DNA of 64,000 nt from Typha latifolia (GCA_019914945.1 CM034099.1:15303923-15367922); one strand, 5' to 3'; positions 1 through 10,821 are shown, numbered from the stretch's first letter. Numbers and translations are program-made. The notes: a model not told the origin generated them from the sequence alone.

Positions 1-1000
1 TAGCCCTAACCATTGTTGAACAAAATTTAGAGAAGTCTGATGATAAAAGTGATTTAAATGTTGAGATATTGGTCATGTTTGTTAAAAAGTTTAATAAATT
101 TTTTTGAAAGTCAAGCAATTTAAATGCTGAAAAACTTGAGAAAAACAATGCCTTTGTGAAAATTAAGAATCTTGTGAGTTCGAATACTATGGTGAGCAAC
201 ATCAATGTGAAACAGAAAAATAAGAATTCTGATAATAAAGTTTGATATTTTGAATGTCATGGTTTTGGACAACATTACACAAGAATACCCTAATCGTCTA
301 AAGAGGAAGGATAAAGATATAAAAGTCACTTGGGACGATTCAAATGAATCTGACGATGATTTTGAGAAAGACCAAGAGAACTTTGTAGCTTTCATTTTCT
401 CTCTTTTTAATGCTGACTCTGTTGTTGAATAATTGGTAGAAAATTTATAAACATTTGAGTCTAGCCTTTTAAAACCTAAGAAGTTCAAAGGTATGGCCCT
501 AACCACTGTTGAACAAAATTTAGAGGAGTCTGATGATAAAGGTGATTTAGATGTTGAGATGTTGGCCATGTTTGTTAAAAAGTTTAATAAATTTTTTTGA
601 AAGCCAAACAAGTTAAATGTTGAAAATCTTGAGAAAAATAAAGTCTTTGTGAAAAAGAAGAATTTTGTGAGTCTGAATACTGGGGTGAGCAACAAAAATT
701 TGAAACAGAAAAATAGCAATAATAAAGTTCGATATTTTGAATGTTCTAGTTTTGGACACATCGCACAAGAATGTCCTACTTGTCTTAAGCGGAATAGTAG
801 AGTTATGAAAGTCACTTGGGATGACTCAGACGAATCTGATGAAGATTTTGAGAAAGACCAAGAGAACTTTGTAGCTTTCGTCTTCTCTATTTTTAATACT
901 GACTCTGTTGTTGATTCTGATAGTACAGATGAATATGATGTGTTACGAGCTGAAGAAGAAGAATCAGAAATACAAAAAACATATAATGATTTGTACCTGG
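1..1000 (+). repeat. 493-bp tandem duplication inside gag
   Basis: The sequence from base 1 is repeated from base 494 with a period of 493 bp. Both copies run through the same landmarks: GCCCTAACCA near the start, an A/T run with GTTTAATAAATTTTTTTGAAAG, then the zinc-knuckle coding stretch and the acidic segment after it. The copies differ by scattered substitutions, so the duplication is old. Copy 1 is frameshifted in its knuckle; copy 2 keeps a longer open frame (649-1032). Confidence 0.85.
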
Positions 1001-1660
1001 AGTCATTTAAACTCAAGAAGAGGCAATCTTAAACTACTTCAACGACTCAAGGTAATCGAACCAGAAATAAATTAATTTGAGGAGAAGTACAAACTGGAGT
1101 TTGAACGTGTCAAAAATCTTACTCAACAACTTTACGATGCAAAAGATAATAGGAAAGCTGATAAAATTGAACTAGAGCGATTGTAGAAGGAAGTGACATT
1201 TTTTAAAAGGAAGAACAAACTTGACGAGATTTTAAACGCTCAGATTTCTAGAAAAGACAGGTATTGAGTTGGATACACTATTAATTCAAATAATAACAAA
1301 ACTGTCTTTGTTTCTGCAGGTCTACAAAAGGAAAAAACCCTGAAGTCATCAACTGCATTTATAAAGCAATTATGGATGAATGTCTCTAAATTGAAGATGA
1401 ATTAACAAACTGGTAAATATTCAACGGTGCAAAAATTAAACTTTACACATAGTCCTCAACAAAAAGTGAGTAAAAAAGGGTTTGTTCCGACATGCTTTCT
1501 TAGTGGCATTCTAAGGCATATTTGACCTCATTGCAAATTTTTACAAAAATTTAGGAGTACATTCTTTTATGGGGTGAAAACAAAGGTCATATGGGTAAAG
1601 AAAAGTGACTTGAAATGTTATGTTGTACATACTGCCTTGAAAGCTTTAAATTCTAACTGA
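1..1660 (+). pseudogene. Copia gag relic (zinc knuckle, coiled region)
   Basis: This is the C-terminal part of a copia Gag, the capsid/nucleocapsid protein that packages element RNA. The clearest piece is a knuckle at about 733-783 reading FECSSFGHIAQEC; the first cysteine of C-x2-C-x4-H-x4-C is replaced by tyrosine. It is followed by an acidic stretch (DDSDESDEDFEKDQ) and a lysine/glutamate-rich region with coiled-coil character. A second, badly decayed knuckle lies near 1492-1540 and corresponds to the intact one at 53866-53907 in the related copy. Several stops interrupt the frame. The protease found in the copy at 52217 is missing here: the sequence jumps near 1657 from the end of gag to downstream pol. 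Confidence 0.75.
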
Positions 1661-4442
1661 TTGTACTATTTTGTGATGAAGATTATGAGGTAAAATTCTC
1701 CAAAACTGATTGTACTATTTTAGATCATGATGGTAATGTTATATGTTATGGATCTATAACATCTAATAATTGCTATGTTGTTCGAACATCACATAAATTG
1801 AAATGTAACAGTGCCTCTTTCGACATTGCAGATCTTTAGCATCAACGTCTTGGATATGTGAATCACAAGGAATTATTTACTCTGTCCAAACAAGAAGTGG
1901 TAAGTGGAATACCTAAGATGAAAGAAATGTCAAAAAGAGTGTGCGGTTCGTGTTAAATTAGAAAACAAATTCAAATCTCACATAAAAAGGTAAATGCAGC
2001 TACCACTGACCGAGTGCTTCAATTAGTTCACATGGACTTGATGGGTCCAACAAAAACGAAAAGTCTTGGAGGTAAACGCTATATATTCTTAATGGTCGAT
2101 AATTACTTCAGATATACCTGGGTTGCTTTTTTATGTGAGAAGTCTAAAACCTTTAAAGTTTTTATATCACTATGCTTAAAATTGCAGAATGAAAAATCTA
2201 CTACCCTAGTTAGGATTCTTTCTCATCATGGTAGAGAATTTGAAAATAATTTTTTTTCCATATTTTGCAATTCTCTTGGTATTTAACATGAAATTTCAGC
2301 TCCTATAACTCCACAATAGAACGAGATTGTGGAAAGAGAGATCCGAGTTGTGTAGGAAATGGCTAGGGTTATGCTTCACGCTAAAAAGATTACTCAAAGA
2401 TTTTGGGCGAGGCCAGTCAATACAGTGCTAAATGTGATAAATCGTCTTTATCTAAGACCAGGTACAAAAATAACTGCATATGAAATCTGGAAAGGTAAGA
2501 AACCTAGTGTTAAATATTTTTGAGTTTTTGGTAGTAAATGCTATATCTTGCGTGATCGAGAATATTTGACAAAATTTGACACTAGAAGTAGCGAATGCAT
2601 CTTCTTAGGGTATTCTAATAATAGTAGAGCCTACCGAGTATTTAATCTTGACACTTCTACTGTTATGGAATCTATTAATGTTATTATAGATGAATCCACG
2701 ACTAATATAACTAAAGCTACTCCTATTTTTGTTTCTGTAGATACATATGACGAAGAAATTGGAAAGGAGCTTGATCTAAAAATTGAGAATCAGGACGAGG
2801 ACAAAGTTGAAAGAACAAAGATGACTGCAACGTACCAGAACAATATGCCAGAGTGAAATCAAATCATCCATTGTCACAAGTGATTAGAGACGTGAATGAA
2901 CCAATTAAGACAAGACGACAAATCCAAAGTGCGGTATCATTTACTTGTTATACATCTTCTTTTAAACCTAAAAATGTGAAGGAAGCATTGTTAGACGATT
3001 CTTGAGTTAATGCTATGCATGAGGAATTAGAGCAATTTTCTAGGAATGATGTTTGGTATTTAGTTCCTAGACCTAAGAATGTGAACGTCATTGGAACAAA
3101 ATAGATTTACAAGAATAAAAGTGATGAACATGGCAATATAGTTCGAAATAAAGCTAGACTAGTAGCACAGGGATATACTCAGGTTGAGGGTATAGATTTT
3201 GATGAGACATTTGCTCCTATTGCTAGATTAGAGTCTATTCGTATACTTCTTGCTATTGCTTGTCATTTAAAATTTAAATTGTTTCAAATGGATGTTAAAA
3301 GTGCTTTCTTAAATGGTACTCTGAATAGAGATATTTATGTGAAACAACCGAAAGGGTTCGAAGATCAAAAATTTCCTTCTCATGTTTTTAAATTGAAAAA
3401 GGCCCTCTACGGGCTAAAACAAGCTCCAAGAGCTTGGTGTGAGAAGTTGACCACTTTTTTAGTAGATGCGGGGTTCACTCGAGGGGGAGTGGACAAGACA
3501 TTGTTTATTAGACGATTGAACAAGAGTTTAGTTGTGGCTCAAATATATGTGGATGAAATTATCTTTGGGGCAATGAGTCAATCTTTAGCTAAGGAGTTTG
3601 CAGATCTCATGCATAGTCATTTTGAGATGAGCATGATGGATGAGTTGAAGTTCTTTTTGGGACTTCAAATTACTCAGTTGGAAAGAGGGATATTTATCGC
3701 TCAAACCAAGTATGCTAAAGATCTTGTGACTAAATTCGGTTTAGAAAATGCAAAACATGCTAGAACCCCTATGAGTACAACTACCAAACTAGGTAAGGAC
3801 ATTTCAGGAAAAAGTGTTGATCAGACACTATATAGGAGCATGATTAGTTGTGTTTTGTACTTAATTGCTAGTAGACCAGACATTACATTTAGTGTCGGTG
3901 TGTGTGCTAGATTTCAGTCTGAACCTAAGGAGACACATATGTTTGCTGTGAAACGTATCATAAAATTTGTCGGTGGCACACTTGATTTAGGTATCTAGTT
4001 TACTTATGACTCGGGAGTTATCATATCTGGATACACAGATTCTAATTGAACAGGTTCATGTGATGATAGAAAAAGTACCTAATGTGGATGTTTTTATATT
4101 GGAAACAATCTGATTGTTTGGCACAGTAAGAAACAAAACTCGATATCTTTATGTACTACGGAGGCCGAGTACATTGCAGCGAGAAGTTGTTGTTCTCAGT
4201 TATTATGGATGAAACAAATGGTCAAAGATTACGACATTGAACAAGATATTATGGTGCTTTATTGTGACAACATGAGTGCTATTAATATATTGAAAAATCT
4301 TGTTCAACACTCGCGTACAAAACATATTGATATCCGACATCATTTTATACGCGAGTTAGTTGAAGACAAAATAAAAGCATTGGAACATGTTGAGACGGAG
4401 AAACAGTTGGGTGATCTGTTTACAAAACCTTTGGATTTATAG
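1661..4442 (+). pseudogene. Copia pol relic: integrase, reverse transcriptase, RNase H
   Basis: Polyprotein fragments appear in copia order. The GAG-pre-integrase segment is near 1835-1990. The integrase core is at 2014-2286, with LMVDNYFRYTW holding the first catalytic Asp; the second catalytic position reads SHHGREF where SDHGREF is usual. The integrase C-terminus is at 2548-2856 (FLGYSNNSRAYRVFN). Reverse transcriptase is at about 3100-3998, with QMDVKSAFLNG and ALYGLKQAPRAW. Its active site reads YVDE instead of YVDD. RNase H is at about 4020-4442, with TEAEYIAA, LYCDN and RTKHIDIRHH. In-frame stops occur near 2284, 2524, 3003, 3104 and 3998. The product would be inactive on these grounds alone. 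Confidence 0.85.
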
Positions 4443-4897
4443 TGATTTGAGTATCTTCATACTTCATCTGTAATCTTCCAAACCCTAGAAACCCTTTATT
4501 TTCTCCCTTTTAAATCTTCAAGATCTTTGTCTTTTTCATCAAAATTTTCACTTCAAACCCTTTGAGAGGATAGTTCTCCTCCGGATCTAGCGTCTTTCGG
4601 TCGAATCTTTTAGTTTTTCTTCACTTTTGCGAGGTATGATCATCCATCAATTTTCTTATTTTTTTATTCAATTGAGTCTCTTAATCTTGATTGATTTTGT
4701 GCATTTTCGAGTTTTGATCACGTTAAAGTTCATATCTTAATGTTTCTTGTGCGATTAAACGTGATATCTTAGCGTTTTCAAGTGGAAGATGGATTTCATT
4801 TAGGGCCTTTATGGTTTCTAGAATTTTTTGGATTTCTTGTTATTTTTTGTATGCTTTGGGCATGTATTGAATCTTGCGACTTGTTTCTTTCTCAAGA
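4443..4897 (+). other. Spacer between RNase H and the extra ORF
   Basis: This is AT-rich, non-coding sequence between pol and the downstream reading frame. Its 3' part (from about 4480) is closely matched at 7940-8366 in copy B, including the landmarks AAACCCTAGAAACCCTTTAT and CTCCTCCGGATCTAG. It could be leader or intron-like sequence for expressing the downstream frame, but I see no proof of splicing. Confidence 0.5.
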
Positions 4898-5950
4898 ATG
4901 CCTAGAAAAGCTGTAGTTTCTAAGAAACCAAGGCCGACTTCATCACCAACTTCGACTCCAAAGTTTTCCACATCTACTGCTACAAGGCGATATAAACATA
5001 ATTTTGGCACTCGACCTGTTATCCATGAACGGCCAGTGGTCATTTCTGATTTTTCTACCATGGGGATCAAACAAATCTTTACTAAGCGAGGATGGTTGTC
5101 CGTGTGTTGGATGAGCGGGATTACATATGTGGAAGTTGTCAGGGAATTTTTCAGTAATGCTACGGTTTTGGAACGCTGTATGCGTTCTACTATCCATGGG
5201 GTTTCGATATACTTAGACTCCGATGTTATTCGTGCTGAACTCCAACTTCCTGATGGCGAGTTCTAATATCCATCATTTGCTCCGCTTCCTAATGTCAAAG
5301 ACTATGCTGGTACTGTGTTAATCAAAGGGGAACGTTGGAAAGGAAACATGATGCCTCATGCGAAACTGACATCAGTGGCTCGCATGCTTCACCTATTTTG
5401 TCTGTACAACGTCACCCCCAAGATTCGACATTCCAGTATTAGTCTGGATTGTGCCTTCCTCCTTCATGCGATGTTGTCAGGAGTTTCTATTGATTTGGCT
5501 GCGGTGATATACGATTCCATTTTGACAGCTGCATAGAAAGAAACGCCTCGTCAAGGGTTGCCGTTTGGCATTTTTATTACTAATTTGTGCACTCAGAGTG
5601 GGGTGCAAGTGGATGCCTCGGAAGCTTCGCTTACTTCGCTAAAACTATTGGATCGGATAACTCTTAAGCGGAGTCAAGCTCCTGATCAGCCGTCTCCTCT
5701 CAAGCCGTCCTCCTCTTCCGCCATTGGACATTCATCACACCTCGACATTTCTGATGACAATTCTAACGATAATTCATCTCATACTAAGGGGGAGTTACCA
5801 CAGTTCTCTAACCGTTTTGATCAGCTTAGCACTCAGGTGCTGGACCTCCATTCGGTTGTGAATGATTTACGAGCTGAGCAAGCTTGTCAGGGGACCGTAC
5901 TCCACTCCGTATTGTCGATTCTTCATCATCAGTTCCCTCTGAGTTTCTAG
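4898..5950 (+). pseudogene. Extra ORF after pol (plant transposon protein type), copy A
   Basis: This is a reading frame in the place where Sireviruses carry an envelope-like gene. The ATG at 4898 was chosen because copy B has the same start (8367), with the same MP(R/K)KAAVSKK opening. The N-terminus is Ser/Thr/Pro-rich. The body (HNFGTRP, VVREFFSNAT, GVSIYLDSDVIRAEL, LPFGIFITNLC) matches the general pattern of the 'putative plant transposon protein' domain found in many plant retroelements. The tail is Ser/Asp-rich, then has a short heptad-like segment (FDQLSTQVLDLHSVVNDL). Stops at about 5264 and 5534 break the frame, so it is not functional as it stands. I see no signal peptide or convincing membrane segment, so an envelope role is not supported. 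The domain name is from memory of the family. Confidence 0.6.
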
Positions 5951-5967
5951 TCTTTGGCATTTGTGTC

Positions 5968-6290
5968 AAAAAGGGGGAGAGTGTGTGTGAGTTTCGGAGT
6001 TTGCTGGTGTAGGGGGAGTACTGGCGTAGGGGGAGCTTACTAGCTAATAACTTTGCTTGAGTACTTGTGAACTTATGCTTGCTTGAGTACTTCTAAACTT
6101 ATGTTTGCTTGATAACTAGTGTTTGGATTGTTATTCATTTCTAGTTATTTTCACTTGATCTTGGATTGGTATATTTTTATTTGTAGGGATTGATGTGCTA
6201 AATGTACTAGACTTGTTGAATGCTCATTTTGAATTCTTTGTAATATCTTATAATCTAGATGTTTTATCACAAATTGCCAAAGGGAGAGAT
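5968..6290 (+). promoter_or_regulatory. Series of polypurine tracts before the 3' LTR, copy A
   Basis: Four purine tracts lie here: AAAAAGGGGGAGAG (from 5968), AGGGGGAG (6011-6018), AGGGGGAG (6028-6035), and AAAGGGAGAGAT (6279-6290) directly against the LTR start at 6291. The last is in the right place to prime plus-strand DNA synthesis. Repeated upstream tracts are a reported feature of Sireviruses; copy B has the same arrangement. Confidence 0.7.
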
Positions 6291-6798
6291 TGTTAGGTTT
6301 TTATTTATTGGCAATTGTGTACAAAATATTCTAAGTGTATTTTTACATGTATAGGAGTTTTATACAAGTCTAGAAAATCTCTGGTTTGAAGAATTGCAAG
6401 ATTATTGGAGAAAAGTTGTCGAGTTCACATTGCGTTCACAAACACGTTCAAACTCGATGCGTTCACAAACGCGTTCGAACGCGGGTATTGCGTTCACGCA
6501 GACCGAGAGTTGCGTTCACAAACGCGTTCGAATGCGGATACTGCGTTCACACAGATCGAGAATTGCGTTTACAAACGCGTTCGAACGCAACCTGAAGAAT
6601 TCAAGCTGTCGCGTTCGAACGCACTTGGGCCCGTTCGAATGCACCTGAGATCAAGTTAGGCCGTTCGAACACACCTGAGATCAAGTTAGGTCGTTCGAAC
6701 GCAACCGGGCCGCATTTGAATGCACCAACGAAGTTTTGAAAATCTTAAACTTTCGTGAGTACGGATAAGACTTGGATTTGACTCTATCTTGGAGATGA

Positions 6799-6806
6799 TA
6801 TATAAG
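6799..6806 (+). promoter_or_regulatory. LTR TATA box, copy A
   Basis: TATATAAG lies at the same place in all three LTRs of the family (6799, 10085, 52721), inside a conserved block, as expected for the U3/R promoter. Confidence 0.65.
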
Positions 6807-6870
6807 AATTGTGATGCCCTAACTCTAGGGTGGTTTTTCAACTAACAAGGTTCCACTCATCTACATAACT

Positions 6871-6908
6871 TAATCTTTCGTCTTAAGGGCTATCTAGACG
6901 AAAGATTA
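6871..6908 (+). other. Conserved stem-loop in LTR, copy A
   Basis: A perfect 13-bp inverted repeat (6871-6883 with 6896-6908, arm TAATCTTTCGTCT) has a 12-base loop. It lies about 70 bp after the TATA box, so it would be in the transcribed leader. Copies B and C keep 11 bp of the stem and the identical 12-base loop. Confidence 0.7.
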
Positions 6909-7178
6909 ATCTCGAGGGCTATTGAGGTTGGACTTCAATCACGAGAAGCAGTGAATCGTGGGTTTTAGCGAGCAAGACTGAGAGGAACAAAGTCGTTTGG
7001 ATCGACGGGTTGTTTTGTGAGTTAGTCTTGTAACTGCTACTATCATAGTGATTGGTTTTGATCCGAGTTTGGATCCGTGTTTTTTTCCCGTTTGGGTTTC
7101 TTCGGACTTTTACTTAAGCGAACGAGTGATATCATTGCCTAGTATTTAGATACATACTTGTGTCTAGGAGTTTTTTCA

Positions 7179-7800
7179 CTATTGACTTTGATTTACACAG
7201 TTTGACCGCATGCTAAGTTATCAGAAATGTGTTCATAAAAAATCAATGAAAAGGGCTACAATGAGTTAGTGTGAAAGTCACCTTGTTTAGAGTCTAGTTT
7301 GATTCAATACATTGCTTGGAAATTTTTTTAAAAAAATGAGTGATATATGTGAATATCAGTTTGCACATTGTTTGATATGTACTACAAGAAAAGGGCTACC
7401 TACTCATGTGTGAAAGCCATCATTGCACCTATATGGTTTTAGTAAAAAAATACAGGAAAAATTTCTGTCAATCTGGTGAATAAGTCGAAAAGTGCAAAAT
7501 TATATACTAAGTCGGTTTGACTACTGTGTTGGATCATTGTTTAAAATAGGAAAGTTTGTTTAAGAAGATTGTTTCATGTTATCTATGCTCAACTTGCAAA
7601 TGCATATTGTTACGATCAATCAAGATTAATTTATAATTTAAGTGATGCATTAGATTTGATCATAATATGCTCTTAATGATTTGATTGATCTATGCATGAC
7701 CTATTTTATTTATTTGTCATATTTTATGTCTTCGATCTATTTTGAATTTTTAGAAGTGCGTCTCCAAAAATATTTTTTAGATTTTTTTTTACTGTTTTAA
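7179..7800 (+). other. AT-rich spacer, no gene seen
   Basis: No coding sequence is visible. Two similar phrases containing AAAAGGGCTAC and GTGTGAAAG occur at about 7246-7278 and 7389-7420. The stretch may be internal non-coding sequence of copy B or host DNA between two insertions. Confidence 0.4.
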
Positions 7801-8366
7801 ATATAAAAAAATGGCGTTCGAATGCAGGCTTCTTGAGTTCGATCGCAGTGCTTGGCGCATTCGAACGCGTAGACTGGTGCGTTCGAACACACTTGTGAGT
7901 TCTATAAATATTGCGCCCGAACCCAAGGGTTTTCATCTTCCTCCTTTCAAACCCTAGAAACCCTTTATTTCCTCTCTCCCAAATCTTCAAGATCTTCACA
8001 TTTTTCTTCAAATTTTTCACTTCAAACTCTTTCAAAAGCTATTTCTCCTCCGGATCTAGAGTCTTTCTGTTGAATCTTTAAGATTTTCTTCACTTTTTGC
8101 GAGGTATGATCGTGCATACAATTTCTTATTTTTTATTCAATTTAACCTCTTGATCTTGGTCGATTTCATGCATTTTCAAGTTTTGATCACGTTAGAGTTA
8201 ATATCTTGATGGTTCTTGAGCGATTGAACGTGACAACTTTGTTTTTTCTTGTGGAAGAAGGGTTTCACTTAGGGCTTTCATTGTTTCTAGGATTTTTTAG
8301 CTTTCTTGTTATTTTTTGTATGCTTTGGGCATGTGTCGAATCTTACGATTTATTTTTCTCTCTAGA

Positions 8367-9230
8367 ATGCCTAAGAAAGCTGCAGTTTCCAAGAAGCCAC
8401 GGCGCCTTCCTCACCACCTTCGGCTCCCAAGTTTACTTCATCAAATGCTGAAGGGAGATACAAACACAATTTTGGAACTCGTCCAATAATCTATGAAAGG
8501 CCAGTTGTTATCTCTGATTTTGCCGCATTGGGGATAGAGAAAATGTTCATTTAACAAGGATGGCTGTCAGTGTGTCGCATGGATGGGACAGCATATGTGG
8601 ACGTTGTCCGGGAGTTTTTTCAGCAATGCCACTCTTTTGGAACGATGTATACGGTCCACCGTCCGTGGGGTCTCTGTGTACTTGGACTCTGAGGTCATCC
8701 GTGTTGAATTCCAAATTCCTGATGGCGAGTTCGAGTATCCATCTTTTGATTCTCTTCCTGCTATTCAAAATTATGCTGGTGATGTGTTAATACAAGGTTT
8801 GTCATTTGGTATAATATATGATTCTATTTTGTCAGCTACACAAAAAGAAGCTCCTCGTGAAGATTTGTCGTTTGGTATTTTCATCACCAAACTGTGCACG
8901 CAGAGTGGTATGAGAGTGGACACCATAGAAGCTTCGATTACTACATAGAAACCATTGGATCAAATCATAATTAAGAGGAGTCAAGCTCATGATCCACTGT
9001 CTCCTTACAAGCCGACCTCCTCTTCCGCCGCTGAACGTCGATCGCACCGAGATAGTTCTGATGATAGCTCTAACGATGACTCATATCACCCTGAGGAAGA
9101 GTCTCCACAGTTCTCTGAATGGGTTGATCAGCTTAGCACTCAGGTGCAAGACTTAAAGCAAGCTCGTTAGGGGACAGTGCTCGACTCGGTTTTGTCAATT
9201 CTCCATCGTTAGTTTCCTCCTAGTTCTTAG
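8367..9230 (+). pseudogene. Extra ORF after pol, copy B, with internal deletion
   Basis: This is the counterpart of 4898-5950. It opens with the same MPKKAAVSKK-type start, then keeps YKHNFGTRP, the LERC(I/M)RST region, and the YDSILSATQKE and SFGIFITKLCTQSG segments. About 165-200 bp of the middle (the KGERW to AVIYD segment of copy A) is missing, and frameshifts and stops occur near 8415, 8552 and 8948. It is non-functional. The fact that both copies keep this frame recognisable while pol is lost from copy B reflects only which part survived. Confidence 0.6.
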
Positions 9231-9248
9231 TTTTTGGTAATTTGTGTC

Positions 9249-9590
9249 AAAAAGGGGGAGTGTTAGTTTAGAAGAGATCGTGTGTTAGGGGGAGTAAGGA
9301 GTGAGTTTAAGAATTTAGGGGGAGTTTATTGTATGATAATTTGCTTGATAACTTGAATTGGCTTGATAACTTGTGTTTGCTTGATAACTTGACATGCATT
9401 ATTGTGTTTGAATTGTTTAGTGAATGTATGATATTTAACTTCAAGTTATTTTCATTTGATCTTAGATTGGTATGTTTTTTATTTGCAGGGATTGAAGTTC
9501 TAAAACTTTTAGACTTGTAGAATGCTCATTTAGAATTCTTTGTAATTATTGTAAACTAGATGTTTTATCACAAATTGTCAAGGGGCAGAT
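9249..9590 (+). promoter_or_regulatory. Series of polypurine tracts before the 3' LTR, copy B
   Basis: The tracts are AAAAAGGGGGAG (9249-9260), AGGGGGAG (9287-9294), AGGGGGAG (9317-9324) and CAAGGGGCAGAT (9579-9590) against the LTR start. The order and spacing resemble copy A. Confidence 0.65.
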
Positions 9591-10084
9591 TGTTAGGTTT
9601 TTAGTGTTGGCAATTATGTATAAAATATTCAAAGTGTTTTTATACATATACATGAGCATTTATATAAGTCTAGAAAGTATTTGGTTTGAAGAATTGCAAG
9701 ATCAAAGGAGAAAAGTTTTCGCGTTCACAGCGCGTTCGCATAGATAGAGAGTAGCGTTCACAGGCGCATTCGAACGCGAGCGCAGGCGTTTGCATAGACA
9801 GTAACTAGCGTTCACAAGCGCGTTCGAACACAAGCGCAGGCGTTCCAACAGATAGTAAATGTTGTTTCTACGCGTGTTCGAACATAGTCTTGGCCGTTCG
9901 AACGCAACCTGTGAAAATCAAGCCGCCACGTTCAAACGCACTTGGGCCCGTTCAAATGCACCTGAGATCAAGTCAGGCCGTTCGAACGCACCCGGGCTGC
10001 ATTCGAACGCACCTACGAAGATTGCAATTTTTGGACTTTCATGAGTTTGGATAAGACTTGGATTTAGCTCTATCTTGGAGATCA

Positions 10085-10092
10085 TATATAAG
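10085..10092 (+). promoter_or_regulatory. LTR TATA box, copy B
   Basis: TATATAAG is in the conserved LTR block, matching 6799-6806 and 52721-52728. Confidence 0.65.
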
Positions 10093-10200
10093 TATTGTGA
10101 TGCCTTAACTCTAGGGTGGTTGGGAAGCAATTTTGAAGGAGAACTCTTGAGGCTACATCGTTTTATCAACCAACAAGGTCCTACTCTTCTACAAGGCTTA

Positions 10201-10234
10201 ATCTTTCGTCTTAAGGGCTATCTAGACGAAAGAT
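10201..10234 (+). other. Conserved stem-loop in LTR, copy B
   Basis: An 11-bp perfect stem (ATCTTTCGTCT with AGACGAAAGAT) encloses the same 12-base loop as in the other two LTRs. Confidence 0.7.
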
Positions 10235-10821
10235 CAATCTCAAGGGCTACTGAGGTTGGATATCAATCATGAGAAGCAGTGAATCGTGGGTTCTAGCGAG
10301 CAAGACTGAGAGGAACAAAGTCGTTTGGATCGACGGGTTATTTTGTGAGTCAGTGTTGTAACTGCTACTATTCTAGTAATTGGTTTTGATCCAAGTTTGG
10401 ATCCGTGGTTTTTCCCCGTTTGGGTTTTTTTACATTAAAATATTGGCGACCATCTTTGCTTTTATTTTTTAATATTTTTTTGCTTTTTACTTAAGCAAAG
10501 GAGTGATATTATTGCCTAGGGTTTAGATACATACGTGTGTCTAGACAGTTTTTCCATTATGTATGAATGATCGAAAAGGTGCATGTTGTTTAGTATCTTA
10601 TCTTGAATGATCGTGTGCATATATGTTATTTTAATACGTGTTCTTGTTTGTGACATTCCATTTTAAGAAATTCTATGAATTGAGATGAATGGTTGCCGCC
10701 AAAGTGGCCCACATATTGAAATTCTAGTCTAGAAGAGTCTATCTACCCAAAAGAGAAAGTCTTTAAAATAGTTATATTCTCATACACCAATCTCATGAAA
10801 AGAGAATCTACTATATGTTGT

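Larger units (their letters stand above)
1..7178 (+). mobile_element. Copia retrotransposon, Sirevirus-like, copy A (5' end outside window)
   Basis: This is the internal region and 3' LTR of a decayed Ty1/copia element; its 5' LTR lies before base 1. The order gag, integrase, reverse transcriptase, RNase H is the copia order. An additional reading frame follows pol, several purine tracts follow that frame, and the LTR starts with TGTTAGG directly after a purine tract. An extra ORF after pol and multiple purine tracts are known features of Sireviruses; placing this family there is inference. Stops and frameshifts run through all frames, so it is dead. Related copies lie at 7801-10556 and 52217-54516. 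Confidence 0.85.
6291..7178 (+). repeat. LTR of copy A (3' LTR), 888 bp
   Basis: The LTR starts TGTTAGGTTT after a purine tract and ends in CA at 7178. It aligns along its length with 9591-10556 and 52217-53170. The first third is packed with TTCGAA-centred motifs, including perfect GCGTTCGAACGC palindromes at 6471-6482, 6577-6588 and 6611-6622. A TATA box and a stem-loop follow. The CA end is inferred by comparison with copy B, where the alignment also stops at CA. Confidence 0.85.
7801..10556 (+). mobile_element. Copia Sirevirus-like element, copy B (3' part only)
   Basis: This is the 3' end of a second element of the same family, directly downstream of copy A: spacer with TTCGAACGC motifs, extra ORF, purine tracts and LTR. 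Gag and pol are absent. The left boundary is uncertain and is placed where family-like sequence begins. LTR-internal-LTR-internal-LTR order could come from recombination or from two nearby insertions. Confidence 0.7.
9591..10556 (+). repeat. LTR of copy B, 966 bp
   Basis: The LTR begins TGTTAGGTTT and ends CCA at 10556. It carries the TATA box, the stem-loop and the TTCGAACGC motif field. It is longer than LTR A and more diverged in its first third (GCGCAGGCGTT-type variants). The 5-bp flanks show no obvious target duplication because the other end of the element is missing. Confidence 0.85.

Noticed and set aside
120..1016. A 298-codon open frame on the minus strand
   Set aside because: It is the antisense of the duplicated copia gag. 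Its Ser/Phe-rich composition is the shadow of Asp/Glu/Lys-rich coding on the plus strand.
6386..6659. Three overlapping open frames with repeated RSQTRSNA-like residues
   Set aside because: They are translations of the GCGTTCGAACGC repeats in the LTR in three frames, not a repetitive protein.
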